NCBI GenBank assembly: GCA_046705285.1
Contig: JBJKQK010000168.1
Location: 1-64,000, forward strand
DNA: 64,000 nucleotides
Direction of reading: 5' to 3'
Source: SCRD01 sp046705285
GTDB taxonomy: Bacteria > Acidobacteriota > Terriglobia > UBA7540
Both the position numbers and the translations under genes were made by a program. Shown in pieces: positions 50,788 to 60,142 of this stretch; positions within the stretch are counted from its first letter, which is position 1; the number at the start of each line of letters is the position of its first letter. The notes under the pieces are model-generated. The model did no database searches. It was not told where the DNA came from and worked only from the letters and a program-made list of their open reading frames with translations.

Positions 50788-52049
50788 TAACTTGCCTTTT
50801 CAAAAAGAGATGGGTCAAAAAGAATTTCGTGCTTCAAAACCATTTCTTCCGTCACCAGGAATTCGCGGATGGAGCGCTGGCTGGGAAGATGATACATCAG
50901 GTCCAGCATCAAGTCTTCAAGAATCATGCGAAGGCCTCTTGCTCCCAGCTTGCGTTGGAGAGCCTGTGAAGCAATCGCCCCCAGCGCGCCTTCGGTAAAC
51001 TTTAGTTTAACATTCTCATATTCAAATAGCCTCTGGTACTGGCGAACGAGCGCATTCTTGGGTTCGGTCAGGATCTCAACCAGCGCCTTCTCGTCCAAGT
51101 CGCTCAGAACGCTGACGACCGGAAGGCGACCGACGAATTCCGGAATCAGGCCGTACTGAATCAGATCCATGGGCTGCACCTGCTCCAGCAATTCGATATT
51201 GCGGCACCCCGGGAGCACTTCTTGTCCTTCCTCGGGTATGTGGAACCCGAGGGATTTCTTACCAGTGCGCCGTTCGATGATCTTTTCCAGCCCCACAAAT
51301 GCGCCCCCGCAGATAAACAGGATGTTCGTTGTGTCCACTGCAGTGAATTCCTGGTGGGGATGCTTCCGGCCACCCTGTGGCGGGACGTTGGCCACGGTCC
51401 CTTCAAGAATCTTCAGCAAAGCCTGCTGGACTCCCTCACCTGAAACATCGCGCGTGATCGAGGGATTCTCGTCTTTCCGCGACACCTTGTCAATTTCATC
51501 AATGTAGATGATGCCTTGCTGGGCCCGCTGGACATCACCCTGCGCGTTCTGGAGCAGCTTCAGGATGATGTTCTCAACGTCTTCACCGACATAGCCCGCC
51601 TCAGTCAGCGTTGTGGCATCCACAATCGCAAACGGCACCTCCAGAAGGCGCGCCAGGGTCTGAGCCAGAAGCGTTTTGCCCGTCCCCGTGGGTCCGATGA
51701 GCAAGATGTTGGACTTGGTCAGTTCCACATCATTGCGTACCTTGGTCAGCATGATGCGTTTGTAGTGGTTGTAAACGGCAACGGCCAGCTTCTTCTTGGC
51801 CTTGTCCTGGCCAATGACATACTCATCTAGAAAGCGTTTGACTTCCGCCGGTCGCGGCAGTCTAGCTTCGGCGGTCGGAACCCGTTCCGCCTGGTCTTCT
51901 TCGAGAATAGTGTTGCAGATCGCTACGCATTCGTCACAGATATAAGCTCGAGGATGATCACCGGGTGAGGAAATTAACTTTCCGACGGAGTCTTGTGTCT
52001 TCTGACAAAACGAACAACGAAGTATTTCTTCTGAAACCAATCGTTTCAA
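50787..52049 (-). CDS. clpX: ATP-dependent Clp protease ATP-binding subunit ClpX
   Basis: A 420-residue ClpX. The N-terminal C4 zinc finger (RCSFCQKTQDSVGKLI and YICDECVAICN) binds substrate and adaptors. The AAA+ core has GPTGTGKTLLAQTLARLLE and IIYIDEIDKVSRK. The loop that docks into ClpP reads KKSLGFHIP (LGF, the IGF-loop equivalent). It unfolds proteins and feeds them to ClpP. Start is probably TTG 52049 with GGAGGCGAC upstream. It overlaps lon by one base and lies 15 bases after clpP. Confidence 0.96.
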   Translation of the reverse strand: MKRLVSEEILRCSFCQKTQDSVGKLISSPGDHPRAYICDECVAICNTILEEDQAERVPTAEARLPRPAEVKRFLDEYVIGQDKAKKKLAVAVYNHYKRIMLTKVRNDVELTKSNILLIGPTGTGKTLLAQTLARLLEVPFAIVDATTLTEAGYVGEDVENIILKLLQNAQGDVQRAQQGIIYIDEIDKVSRKDENPSITRDVSGEGVQQALLKILEGTVANVPPQGGRKHPHQEFTAVDTTNILFICGGAFVGLEKIIERRTGKKSLGFHIPEEGQEVLPGCRNIELLEQVQPMDLIQYGLIPEFVGRLPVVSVLSDLDEKALVEILTEPKNALVRQYQRLFEYENVKLKFTEGALGAIASQALQRKLGARGLRMILEDLMLDLMYHLPSQRSIREFLVTEEMVLKHEILFDPSLFEKAS

Positions 52050-52064
52050 GTAATGTCGCCTCCG

Positions 52065-52667
52065 TTATTTGTGCTTCTCAATAATCTCATCCACAATCCC
52101 GTATTCGCGCGCCTGCTGAGCACTCATCCAGAAATCACGCTCGACATCGCGTTCAACCTTTTCGAGGGGTTGGCCAGTATGCTTGGCCATGATTTCGTTC
52201 AGCCCTGCCCGAATGCGCAAAATCTCCCGCGCATGAATATCGATATCCGTCGCCTGGCCGGAGAGCCCGCCCATGGTCGGCTGATGGATCAGGACCCTGG
52301 AATTTGGCAGCGCAAAGCGCTTGCCGGGAGTTCCGGCGGAGAGCAGCAGCGCTGCAATGCTGGCAGCCTGCCCGATGCAGATGGTGGCCACATCAGGCCG
52401 GATAAACTGCATTGTATCGTAAATGGCCATGCCTGCCGTCACCACACCGCCGGGGGAATTGATGTACAGGGACACATCCTTCTCCGGGTCCTCGGCTTCA
52501 AGGAAAAGCAACTGTGCCGTCACCAAATTGGCAACATTATCATCAATCGGGGTGCCAATGAAAATGATATTATCGCGCCGCAGGCGGGAATAAATGTCGT
52601 AGGCCCGTTCGCCACGGTTCGTTTGCTCAACCACCATTGGAATCAATGTCATTGCTGGTCTTTCCAT
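52065..52667 (-). CDS. clpP: ATP-dependent Clp protease proteolytic subunit ClpP
   Basis: A 200-residue serine protease. The catalytic Ser lies in ICIGQAASIAALLLSAG, the His in RVLIHQPTMGG and the Asp in VERDFWMSAQQAREYG. The N-terminus VEQTNRGERAYDIYSRL is canonical. It assembles with ClpX encoded downstream. An ATG at 52652 is an alternative start nearer the family N-terminus. The spacing of 21 bases to tig and 15 to clpX supports one transcript. Confidence 0.96.
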   Translation of the reverse strand: MERPAMTLIPMVVEQTNRGERAYDIYSRLRRDNIIFIGTPIDDNVANLVTAQLLFLEAEDPEKDVSLYINSPGGVVTAGMAIYDTMQFIRPDVATICIGQAASIAALLLSAGTPGKRFALPNSRVLIHQPTMGGLSGQATDIDIHAREILRIRAGLNEIMAKHTGQPLEKVERDVERDFWMSAQQAREYGIVDEIIEKHK

Positions 52668-52688
52668 ATTCGTCAGCGCTCCCTGCCT

Positions 52689-53987
52689 TTAACTTTCGGC
52701 CTGGTGCGGAACGGACTCGGCTTTTTGCTGGGTCTTAGCGTTGCGATAGACGAGGTCAAGAGCTTTCTGATTACGGAGCCTACGTCTTATACTAGGCAGT
52801 TCATCATTCCGTGTCAAGCGCGTTTTTACCACCGCCGGCGCTTCGTGCCGCTCTTCGGCCACTTCACGAATCAACTCATCGACCTCTTCTTCGGTAACCT
52901 CAATTCCCTCCGCTTCCGCGATCCTTTCAAGGATCAGAGAACCCCGAACTTCCTTCTCCGCCTCCGGCCGCCCGTCTTCCCGCAGTTTTGGCCAGTCAAC
53001 CCCTACGGTCCGTGGGTCAACGCCCTGAGAAAGCAGACGGGTCAGAAGCCTTTCCATCCTGGCATCAACCTGCATCTCGACAAGCGTATCCGGGACAGGA
53101 AAGCCGTGTGCCGCTGCTAATTGGTCCAATAGACTCTGCTTGGCGGAGGACTCAGCCTCATGCTTCTTGTGCACCGCAAGGTTCTCAGAAATCTTCGTTT
53201 TCAGCTCCTCCAGTGTCTTGGACTCGCTGACAGACTTGGCGAACTCATCATCCAGCGCGGGAACCACTTTCTTCTTGACAGCCTGAACCTCCACCCTGTA
53301 GCGAAAGGTCTTGCCCGCCAGGGATTTGGCGCTGAAATCTTCCGGGTAGCCTACCTCAAATTCGCGCACATCACCAGGTTTCGCACCTCGGAGATTCTCC
53401 GTGAAGGCCGGCACGGTCCCGTCACCCGCCAGGTGCACAATGGCGTCGTTCGCTTCCAGAGGATTCGCAGCTGGAACGGCGCTATCAACCCCCCGATAGT
53501 TCACCGTAACGTAATCGCCATCCTGAGCTGGACGGCCGTCCACCGGCTCAAAAGTGGCCACGCGCTGTTGCAACTCTTCAAGGGACCGGGCCACATCGGC
53601 CTCGCTCACTTCGGTGGGTTGCTCCTCCACTTCAAGCCCTTTATAATCTTTCAGTTCAAACTGGGGAAGGATCTCGAACGTCGCCGTGCAGGTAAGTGGG
53701 CTATCATCCTCAAATTTTAAATCGGCGAAACGGCGCCGACCGACGACCGACATCTTCTGCCCTTTGGTAGCATCCTCAAAGTATTTCGGCAGGAGCGTCT
53801 GGACAACCTCATTGCGAATGTCTTCCTGAAAATGCCGCCTAACAAGCGAGGCCGGCGCATGCCCGGGGCGGAAACCCGGAATTCGGGCCAGACGCCGGTA
53901 TTGCGCCGTCACGGCATCAGTTTCCTGTTTGACGACATCCGGAGGTACTTCGATTACCAGCTCTTTCTTGCAAGTCTCAGATTCCAC
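52689..53987 (-). CDS. tig: trigger factor chaperone
   Basis: A 432-residue ribosome-associated chaperone and prolyl isomerase. The ribosome-docking signature is RIPGFRPGHAPASLVRRHF (GFRxGxxP). The PPIase domain includes GDYVTVNYRGVD and KPGDVREFEVGYPEDF, and a helical C-terminal cradle follows. Start is GTG 53987 with GAGGAATT upstream. It is the first gene of the operon with clpP, clpX and lon, expressed from the promoter at 54103-54130. This links nascent-chain folding to degradation. Confidence 0.95.
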   Translation of the reverse strand: MESETCKKELVIEVPPDVVKQETDAVTAQYRRLARIPGFRPGHAPASLVRRHFQEDIRNEVVQTLLPKYFEDATKGQKMSVVGRRRFADLKFEDDSPLTCTATFEILPQFELKDYKGLEVEEQPTEVSEADVARSLEELQQRVATFEPVDGRPAQDGDYVTVNYRGVDSAVPAANPLEANDAIVHLAGDGTVPAFTENLRGAKPGDVREFEVGYPEDFSAKSLAGKTFRYRVEVQAVKKKVVPALDDEFAKSVSESKTLEELKTKISENLAVHKKHEAESSAKQSLLDQLAAAHGFPVPDTLVEMQVDARMERLLTRLLSQGVDPRTVGVDWPKLREDGRPEAEKEVRGSLILERIAEAEGIEVTEEEVDELIREVAEERHEAPAVVKTRLTRNDELPSIRRRLRNQKALDLVYRNAKTQQKAESVPHQAES

Positions 53988-54419
53988 AATTCCTCATTCG
54001 CGGCTGTCAAGGTTGAAAGAGAACGGTGAGGTGGTCCTTAAAGCTTCTACCTGAAGGAATGGTCCAGTCCCCCAACTGCACGGCCCGCCGGACCCAAAGC
54101 TCAGTATAGCATAAGGTTCCCGCCTGTCAACTGAACCGCTCTTGCCTTGTAATGAAACAGCAATTCTTGGAGCCGATGGAAACCTTCGAGGCATTATCCG
54201 CCATTTGTTTAGATGCACCGGTGGGGCAAAGTGTGCTCAACCCGCCGCATTCTGGAAGCGCAGTCCATCCGGCGCCCACCAAAGCGCAGGTTCCAACGTC
54301 CCCGTACAGGATGAGGGACAATTGGTTTCCCGTAGCATCAAGACGGCGGCTGAGCGCCACCGACCGCTGCCGACATCTGCAGTTCTCTCGAACTGGCACC
54401 CCCAAGCCACATCTTAACC
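53988..54419. other. tig upstream region and spacer
   Basis: 432 bases that include the tig promoter. The short open frames on both strands have no recognisable domain. No tRNA was found on inspection. Confidence 0.45.
54103..54130 (-). promoter_or_regulatory. sigma-70 promoter of the tig-clpP-clpX-lon operon
   Basis: On the minus strand TTGACA (54125-54130) and TATACT (54103-54108) are separated by 16 bases. Both hexamers are near-consensus. Transcription should start around 54096, giving a leader of about 110 bases before the tig start at 53987. This is the best promoter match in the window. Confidence 0.75.
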
Positions 54420-55676
54420 TTAGTGTCCAATTTCCCGCTGCGAAACAAGCTTCGCCGACGGCAAGGAAGGAGCCCGGTCGAACCTGACCGTAATAGTTGT
54501 ATAGCGCGGCAACGTCACGTCGAGTCCACGGCGAGTGAGCATATACAAGCCCGTGACTGCAAACCCTATCAGACGGGCTGTCCCGGCGGTCGACGCGTCA
54601 GTGGCGGACGAAACGAGAAGTTCCGTGATGAGCTGATAGGAATCATCGGCAACCTTGGAAATGCCTGCGCTGACTCCCAGATCCAGCAACAGGCGAGCCT
54701 TGCCTGGACCTCCGCCGCTCATCCCGCCTTCTGAATTCACTTTGATTTGCGACCGCTGGCTTGCCTCAACACCGGCTACAGAAGCCGCGATCGGAAGATT
54801 CGCCTCGGCAGGCAGGACCAGCCGGGTGAACTTTATGTACAAAGATCCCGGCCGGCTGAGCCAGCGCGGGGGAACACTTTTTGTGACGTGCCCCTCGAAA
54901 ACCGTACCCTCGGGCAACAGAGTGCCTGAATCCAACCGTATCGGCTTCACCAGGAGGGCCTTGAACGGATCTCCCTCCCGGCTTTTCGAAGCGCTCAGGG
55001 TACCCAAAAGAGCGAGTTTCACGTTGCTGCCAGCCGAAACCGTCTCAATTTCTGATAGAGGCGCCGCAGTGGATTCTGCGCGTTCTGAACCCTCCGCAGA
55101 AAAGGTGGGAGCTTCAATGTGCTGTGCACGAACTACTAACTGAAGGTTGAGCCCTGGCGAGCATGGGCGGGAATTAGACCCCTTCGCGGGGCGAGAAGAG
55201 GAGCCGGCTTTCGTTGCAGGTCTTATCTTGCTTTTATGCTTCGCAGCCACTTCGGAACTTTTAATCGCGGAGACAGACCACACCTGCAGATGCACTTTCT
55301 TGCCGCCGGACAAAGTGACATCGGCGAAATCAAAGTTAGGCAATCTCTCGTATTTCGGGCGAAAGTACCGGATCGGCCATGGCCACACGCTGTTGTATAT
55401 CTTCGGCCCGCGCTTAATCCCGGATACCGTTAAATGAATCTGGCTGCCCCTTGGAACAACCAGGCGGTAGCCGCAAAATACGTTGTGCGTCACCTTTCCT
55501 TGCAGTTTGTCGCCGGGCTTCAAATGCGCGAGCTTTGCCGGAGCATCCAGCCGCACATCCACAAACGCGGGGGCCGAGGGCGCCCGACTAGTCGCGTTGC
55601 CGCTGGCACGAAGAACAGCCGGCACGCAGGAGGCAAGCACCAGAATACCCGCAAGGACAACGAACTTTAGTCTCAC
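54420..55676 (-). CDS. exported hypothetical protein with beta-rich domains
   Basis: A 418-residue protein with an N-terminal signal or lipoprotein-like segment (FVVLAGILVLASCVPAVL; a Cys follows LAS). Two regions share a layout: an early 'A-H-L-K-P-G-D-K-L-Q-G-K-V' strand pair and a later 'L-L-P-E-G-T-V-F-E-G-H-V' strand pair. A Ser/Lys/Pro-rich linker (about residues 140-175) separates them. The later part resembles small beta-barrel modules in secreted proteins of acidobacteria. Function unknown. Confidence 0.62.
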   Translation of the reverse strand: MRLKFVVLAGILVLASCVPAVLRASGNATSRAPSAPAFVDVRLDAPAKLAHLKPGDKLQGKVTHNVFCGYRLVVPRGSQIHLTVSGIKRGPKIYNSVWPWPIRYFRPKYERLPNFDFADVTLSGGKKVHLQVWSVSAIKSSEVAAKHKSKIRPATKAGSSSRPAKGSNSRPCSPGLNLQLVVRAQHIEAPTFSAEGSERAESTAAPLSEIETVSAGSNVKLALLGTLSASKSREGDPFKALLVKPIRLDSGTLLPEGTVFEGHVTKSVPPRWLSRPGSLYIKFTRLVLPAEANLPIAASVAGVEASQRSQIKVNSEGGMSGGGPGKARLLLDLGVSAGISKVADDSYQLITELLVSSATDASTAGTARLIGFAVTGLYMLTRRGLDVTLPRYTTITVRFDRAPSLPSAKLVSQREIGH

Positions 55677-55700
55677 CGATGTAAATCTCCCTGGCTCAAC

Positions 55701-56062
55701 TCAGCTTGGCCTTAAGCGCGCTTTCGGTTCATCGGGGTTGTCGGGGAAAAGGCCGCCAACCTGATCATAGTACCAGAACTCGATTCCCGTCCGCGGGAGG
55801 AAATCCTCTAGACATTGGAAGTACATATGGTTGAGGCCCGGCCCGCCGTGCAACAACAGCACGTTGCCTGATGGTTGACTCGCCCACGCGCTCGACCCAG
55901 ATGTGATATTTCCGGCCCCGGACGGGAATCAGCCGCGCTCGGCCGGCCTTGACGTTCTCCGCTGCAGCAGGATGCTCCTCCTTCGGCCAGCCCCGTTGGC
56001 ATGGAACGGCCAGGCCGCCTGCAAGGGCGCTTCCCCACAACAAGAAAGTTCCTTCGATTCAT
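55701..56062 (-). pseudogene. proline iminopeptidase-type alpha/beta hydrolase, frameshifted and truncated
   Basis: Minus-strand reading from ATG 56062 (AGGGGG upstream) begins MNRRNFL, an exported N-terminus. It then continues only after one frame change as LLWGSALAGGLAVP and RKYHIWVERVGES, and after a second as QPSGNVLLLHGGPGLNHMYF, followed by QCLEDFLPRTGIEFWYYDQV and GGLFPDNPDE. The HGGPG oxyanion motif and YYDQ motif are those of proline iminopeptidases. The sequence ends at a stop (55701-55703) before the nucleophile Ser motif. With two frameshifts and no catalytic core, it cannot make an active enzyme. It may be decay or an assembly error; the truncation argues for decay. Confidence 0.75.
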
Positions 56063-56259
56063 GTTGGCCCCCTGTAAGATTTGCAACGCCCCACTGACAC
56101 GCCTTTCGGAATCACAAACACGACCGTCCCCACAGCCCTCGCTGGCATTCAGCCACAGTAATCCTCACCGGGTTTAGAGCCAGTGCCCCGCCCCCATGGC
56201 GTCAAAGATTCTTGCGCTGGCGCCGGCCCATTCCGAACCTCAAAAGGCTGCAGGCGCCA

Positions 56260-59200
56260 TCATTCCCCTGGAGGCGTGGTCGGCAGTTGCTGGTGGTGGT
56301 TCGGATATGGCGCGCGCGGATATTTCGGCAGCGGGCGCTCCTTGAGCAACTGCAAGGCGACGGAGACGGCTTTTTCGAGCTGCGGGTCGTGCCCTTCCCG
56401 CCAGAGTTTCGGGTCCATCTCAACCTCGTAATCGGGTGGAATGCCATGGCCCTCCACTTCCCAGTGCCCATGCAATCCGTAGATCGCCCAGCGCGGCGCC
56501 ATCACACTCCCCCCGTCCATGAGCCGCGGATAGCCTCCGATGCCGACGAGCCCGCCCCAGGTGCGGACCCCGACCAGCGGCCCAATGTTCGCCTTGCGGA
56601 AATACCACGGCAGAGCGTCGCCTCCCGAGCCTGAAAACTGGTTAATGATCATCACCTTCGGGCCATAAATCGATTCAAGAGGTTCCTTGTATTCCTGTCC
56701 TTCGCGGGTCATGACGATGCTCATCACCGGCCGCCGCAGGTAATCAATAATGTAGTCCGCAAGCTGCCCGCCGTGATTGAAGCGCTCGTCAATTACCGCG
56801 CCCTCTTTGCCCACTTGCGCAAAGTAGTAGCGGTTAAAGTTGGTGAACCCGCCGCCGGCGGTGTTTGGAAGATACACGTAGGCGAGCTTGCCGCCGCTCA
56901 ATTCGTCCACTTTGCGCCGGTTGCTTTCGATCCAGTCACGATTGCGCAATGCCGCTTCGCTTGGGATGGGCACCACGGTCACTTCGCGCGAACCCTTGTC
57001 GCTCGGATTCGGCCCCACCCGGATGGCCGTCTGCTTGCCGGCGGTTTCGAGGAAGAAACTGTAAATATTGTCCGCGCCGGTCAACTCGCGGCCGTTCACA
57101 GCCAGCAGATATTCGCCCGCTTTGACGTTGACGCCCGGCTGTGTGAGCGGCGCGTGGAGATCCGGGTTCCAGTTCTCGCCGCTATAGACCTTGGTAATCC
57201 GGTAGCGGCCGTTTTCAATCTTGTAGTCCGCGCCCAGCAAGCCTACGGTCACTTTCTTCTGTTCAGGCTGTTCGCCGCCGCCCACAAACATGTGCCCTAC
57301 TTCCATATAACTGAGCATTTCCTGGAAGAGGTAGGTCAGGTCGTGCCGGCTGGTGATTCCGGGCAGGAAGGGTTCGAATGTCTTCTTCGCTTCCTCAATG
57401 TTCAGGCCATGGAAGTGGGGATCGTAGAAGAAATCGCGCTCGATTCGCCACACCTCGTTATACATCTGCTGCCACATGGCGCGCGGCTCTTCATAGACCT
57501 CCATGTTGTCCATCTTGAGCAAGCCGTCTTCCGGCTTGGGCTCTTTGTCGGTGGGAACGATGAACCACTTGTCCTTGAGTTTGTAGAGCGCCTTCTCGCC
57601 GTCGAACGAAAGAACAAAAGCATTGGCGGCAGGGATAAAAGGCGTTACCTTGCGCTTCTTGAGGTCAAATTTCGTGATCTTCACTGTCGGCCCACCCGGC
57701 GTGAAGCCGATCACCACCGGCGGCAGCTCAGCCAGGAACAACTCGCCTGTCTTCCCGGCCGACAACCCAACATAATTCTCCGCTGGAATGGGCAGGGCAA
57801 GAATCCGTTGGCCGATGTTCGCGAAGTCAATCGTCACGTGGACGGGCTTCTTCTCCTTTTCTTCCTTCTTCTCGCCCTCTTTCCCCTTGTTTTCGTCGCT
57901 GGCCTTGTTCTCATCCTTCTTCTCTTCCCCAACCTTTTCGTCGTCGCTTTCGGGCGCGATGGGCGAGGGCAGATCCTTGCGCAGCACCACCACGTAGACG
58001 CCGCGGGTGACCGGATGTTCTTCGTTTGTCATGTCGAGCCAGCCGGTCGTAAGCCCCATGTTGGTGCTGGCCGTGAAGTAGAGGTATTTTCCGTTCACGT
58101 CAAAGTTCGGATAAAGGCAATCGCTCATGCCGTCTGTAATCTGGGTCGCCTTTTTCGTATCCAGCGAGTAAACGAAAACGGCGCGCAGATGATTTTCAAG
58201 CTGCTTGGTATAAGCCATCCACTTGCTGTCCGGAGACCACACAGCGTCAAATTCGTGCGTCGGTGCATCAAACAGGTCCGTATCCACCTTGTCCGGCGTC
58301 GGGTGGTCAAGGTCCACATACCAGAGGTTGAGCCGCTTGTCGCTATAGGCGATCTTCTTGCTGTCAGGCGACCAGATGGGTGTGTAGAAAAACGAGGGCG
58401 GCTGGCCGAGCTCAATGGTCTTCACAGGTCCCAGTCCGTCTTGATTGCGGATGTGCAGGGCATATTCGCCCGAACGGTCGGAAAAATAGGCGATGGATTT
58501 GCCATCGGGCGACCAGGCCGGGTCGCGGTCTTCGACAGCGGGAGAGCCCGTGATGTTGCGGATGCTGCCCTTCTCCGCCGGGACCGTGAGAATTTCGCCG
58601 TGCGCTTCAAAAACTGCGCGCTTGCCCGTCGGCGAGATTTGCGAGTTCAAAATCTTCTTTTCGACATTCACAAAATGCGGCCGGAGTTCCGGCATGTCGC
58701 CTGCCACCGTAATGGGGACCAAATGCTCGCGGTGTGACTTGAGATCGTAAAGATGGATCGAGCCGAACTGTTCATACACAATCACGCCCGGTCCTGCCGA
58801 TGCCGAAAGGATGTCCCAGCGGTCCTTATTGTCCACCACCTGCGTCACCTTGCCGCTCCGGGTGTCGTAGGCAAACAGGGTGAACGGTCCGTTGCGGTCG
58901 GAGAGAAAATAGATCGTATCTCCCACCCACATGGGGTCGCGGTCATTGGAATTCACGCGTGGAATCTTGGCGACAATGCCGGAATCGGAAAGATTGACAA
59001 CCCAGATGGGCGTGGTTTGCCCGCCGCGATAATTCTGCCAGAAGGGTTCCCACTGGAAATTCGGAACGTACGCAAGCTCCGTCCCATCAGGCGAGAAGGC
59101 GCCTTCCTGGGCCATCGGCAGCGGGATCTCCGTTGGGAAGCCGCCCGTAACCGGCACGGTGAAAAACTGGTTGGGGTCCGAGTAGCTCGCACGGTGCGAG

Positions 59201-59583
59201 CGAAAGAGGATCGCTTTGCCGTCCGGCGTCCAGCCTAGAGCCACGTCAGGGCCAGGATGGTAGGTCAGGCGCCGTGGCTGGCCTCCCTCCGCCGGAACCA
59301 CGTAAACACCGGTGTTGCCGTCATAATCTCCCGTGTAGGCAAGCCACTGGCCGTCCGGCGAAAAGATCGGCTGGGTATCCAGTCCCGCTCCAGTCACGAG
59401 CCGTCGAGCCACGCCGCCCTTCCGGTTCACGATCCAGATGTCTCCCCCGAAAGCAAAGGCAATTTGTGTTTTGCTCACCGTCGGCGTCTGCAGCAGCAGC
59501 GGCGCCTTTGCATCCGCGCCGAAGGCAACGCCTGTTAAAATAAGGAGCACCACAAGAAACCACCATGTCTTCTTTATCGCCAT
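56260..59583 (-). CDS. tricorn-like S41 protease, exported
   Basis: About 1107 residues. The start is ATG 59583 with GAGGGTGAG upstream. A signal peptide (WWFLVVLLILTGVAFGA) precedes a long beta-propeller region with repeats such as FSPDGQWLAYTGDYDGNTGV and WSPDGKSIAYFSDRSGEYAL. A Lys/Glu-rich segment (about residues 550-590) follows, then the tricorn core with a PDZ-like part and the S41 catalytic domain. The nucleophile region is NQFSGSGGDALPWYF. The stretch equivalent to the tricorn His reads SYMEVGHMFVGGG, with Gly where archaeal tricorn has Ser. It is probably a periplasmic peptidase for large peptides. Confidence 0.85.
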   Translation of the reverse strand: MAIKKTWWFLVVLLILTGVAFGADAKAPLLLQTPTVSKTQIAFAFGGDIWIVNRKGGVARRLVTGAGLDTQPIFSPDGQWLAYTGDYDGNTGVYVVPAEGGQPRRLTYHPGPDVALGWTPDGKAILFRSHRASYSDPNQFFTVPVTGGFPTEIPLPMAQEGAFSPDGTELAYVPNFQWEPFWQNYRGGQTTPIWVVNLSDSGIVAKIPRVNSNDRDPMWVGDTIYFLSDRNGPFTLFAYDTRSGKVTQVVDNKDRWDILSASAGPGVIVYEQFGSIHLYDLKSHREHLVPITVAGDMPELRPHFVNVEKKILNSQISPTGKRAVFEAHGEILTVPAEKGSIRNITGSPAVEDRDPAWSPDGKSIAYFSDRSGEYALHIRNQDGLGPVKTIELGQPPSFFYTPIWSPDSKKIAYSDKRLNLWYVDLDHPTPDKVDTDLFDAPTHEFDAVWSPDSKWMAYTKQLENHLRAVFVYSLDTKKATQITDGMSDCLYPNFDVNGKYLYFTASTNMGLTTGWLDMTNEEHPVTRGVYVVVLRKDLPSPIAPESDDEKVGEEKKDENKASDENKGKEGEKKEEKEKKPVHVTIDFANIGQRILALPIPAENYVGLSAGKTGELFLAELPPVVIGFTPGGPTVKITKFDLKKRKVTPFIPAANAFVLSFDGEKALYKLKDKWFIVPTDKEPKPEDGLLKMDNMEVYEEPRAMWQQMYNEVWRIERDFFYDPHFHGLNIEEAKKTFEPFLPGITSRHDLTYLFQEMLSYMEVGHMFVGGGEQPEQKKVTVGLLGADYKIENGRYRITKVYSGENWNPDLHAPLTQPGVNVKAGEYLLAVNGRELTGADNIYSFFLETAGKQTAIRVGPNPSDKGSREVTVVPIPSEAALRNRDWIESNRRKVDELSGGKLAYVYLPNTAGGGFTNFNRYYFAQVGKEGAVIDERFNHGGQLADYIIDYLRRPVMSIVMTREGQEYKEPLESIYGPKVMIINQFSGSGGDALPWYFRKANIGPLVGVRTWGGLVGIGGYPRLMDGGSVMAPRWAIYGLHGHWEVEGHGIPPDYEVEMDPKLWREGHDPQLEKAVSVALQLLKERPLPKYPRAPYPNHHQQLPTTPPGE

Positions 59584-60142
59584 TCTCACCCTCGCTTTTG
59601 GGACAATTCCTGCAAGGCGGCCCTAAGGGTCAGGGGTTGCTTTTCTGCGGATTCAGAAGTGCGGACACTAACCCTCAGGGACAAAGATACACTGACCGAA
59701 TGCTCCCGGTCTGAAAGCTGCCGTCCATCCCGCGACAGGCGAAGCTCTGCCGGGCGGAACGCCTCGCCTGGAATCATGATTTCAGTTAAACCTGCTTCGG
59801 GTACTCGGCTACCTTGACGAGTTGTGTTTAACCGCTGAGGGCAGGTACTTTCCAGCAGTTTACGTTATAGGCATACACTCTATTCGGCCCTGAGTCAAGC
59901 CCCTGAACCTGTCCTGGAAATTAGCGACACGGTTGCTTCCAGGTAGCTAAGGCCGCTCCCCCCTTGAGGCAGAGAAACGCGCACAGCGAAACGGCCCGGG
60001 CTCGGGAGGTGTGCCGCCGAACCAGTCCGATAGGGCTAAGCAGCACAGAGAACAACCTCACCACAGAGGGCAAGGAAAAACCAGCACGAAGTTCGCAGAG
60101 ACTTCGCCACTTGTGGTCTCGTGGTGACTCGTTCCAGTCTGA
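59584..60142. other. intergenic stretch before the tricorn gene
   Basis: 559 bases. A minus-strand frame at 59586-59777 lies here but has no domain. The region includes repeat copy C (60041-60108). No promoter for the tricorn gene was recognised. Confidence 0.45.
60041..60108. repeat. degenerate intergenic repeat, copy C
   Basis: Contains CAGCACAGAGAACAACCT and CCACAGAGGGCAAGG. It shares CACAGAG(A) with copies A (39.5 kb) and B (45.7 kb). Similar phrases are spread between genes in many environmental genomes; origin unknown. Confidence 0.4.

Noticed and set aside
54127..54487. Short frames on both strands upstream of tig
   Set aside because: No domain, low-complexity composition and overlap with the tig promoter.
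56773..58737. 654-codon plus-strand frame opposite the tricorn gene
   Set aside because: A shadow of the conserved minus-strand gene; His/Val/Arg-rich composition typical of antisense reading.
59586..59777. 63-residue minus-strand gene before the tricorn gene
   Set aside because: It overlaps or abuts the tricorn start, has no domain and no convincing ribosome site.
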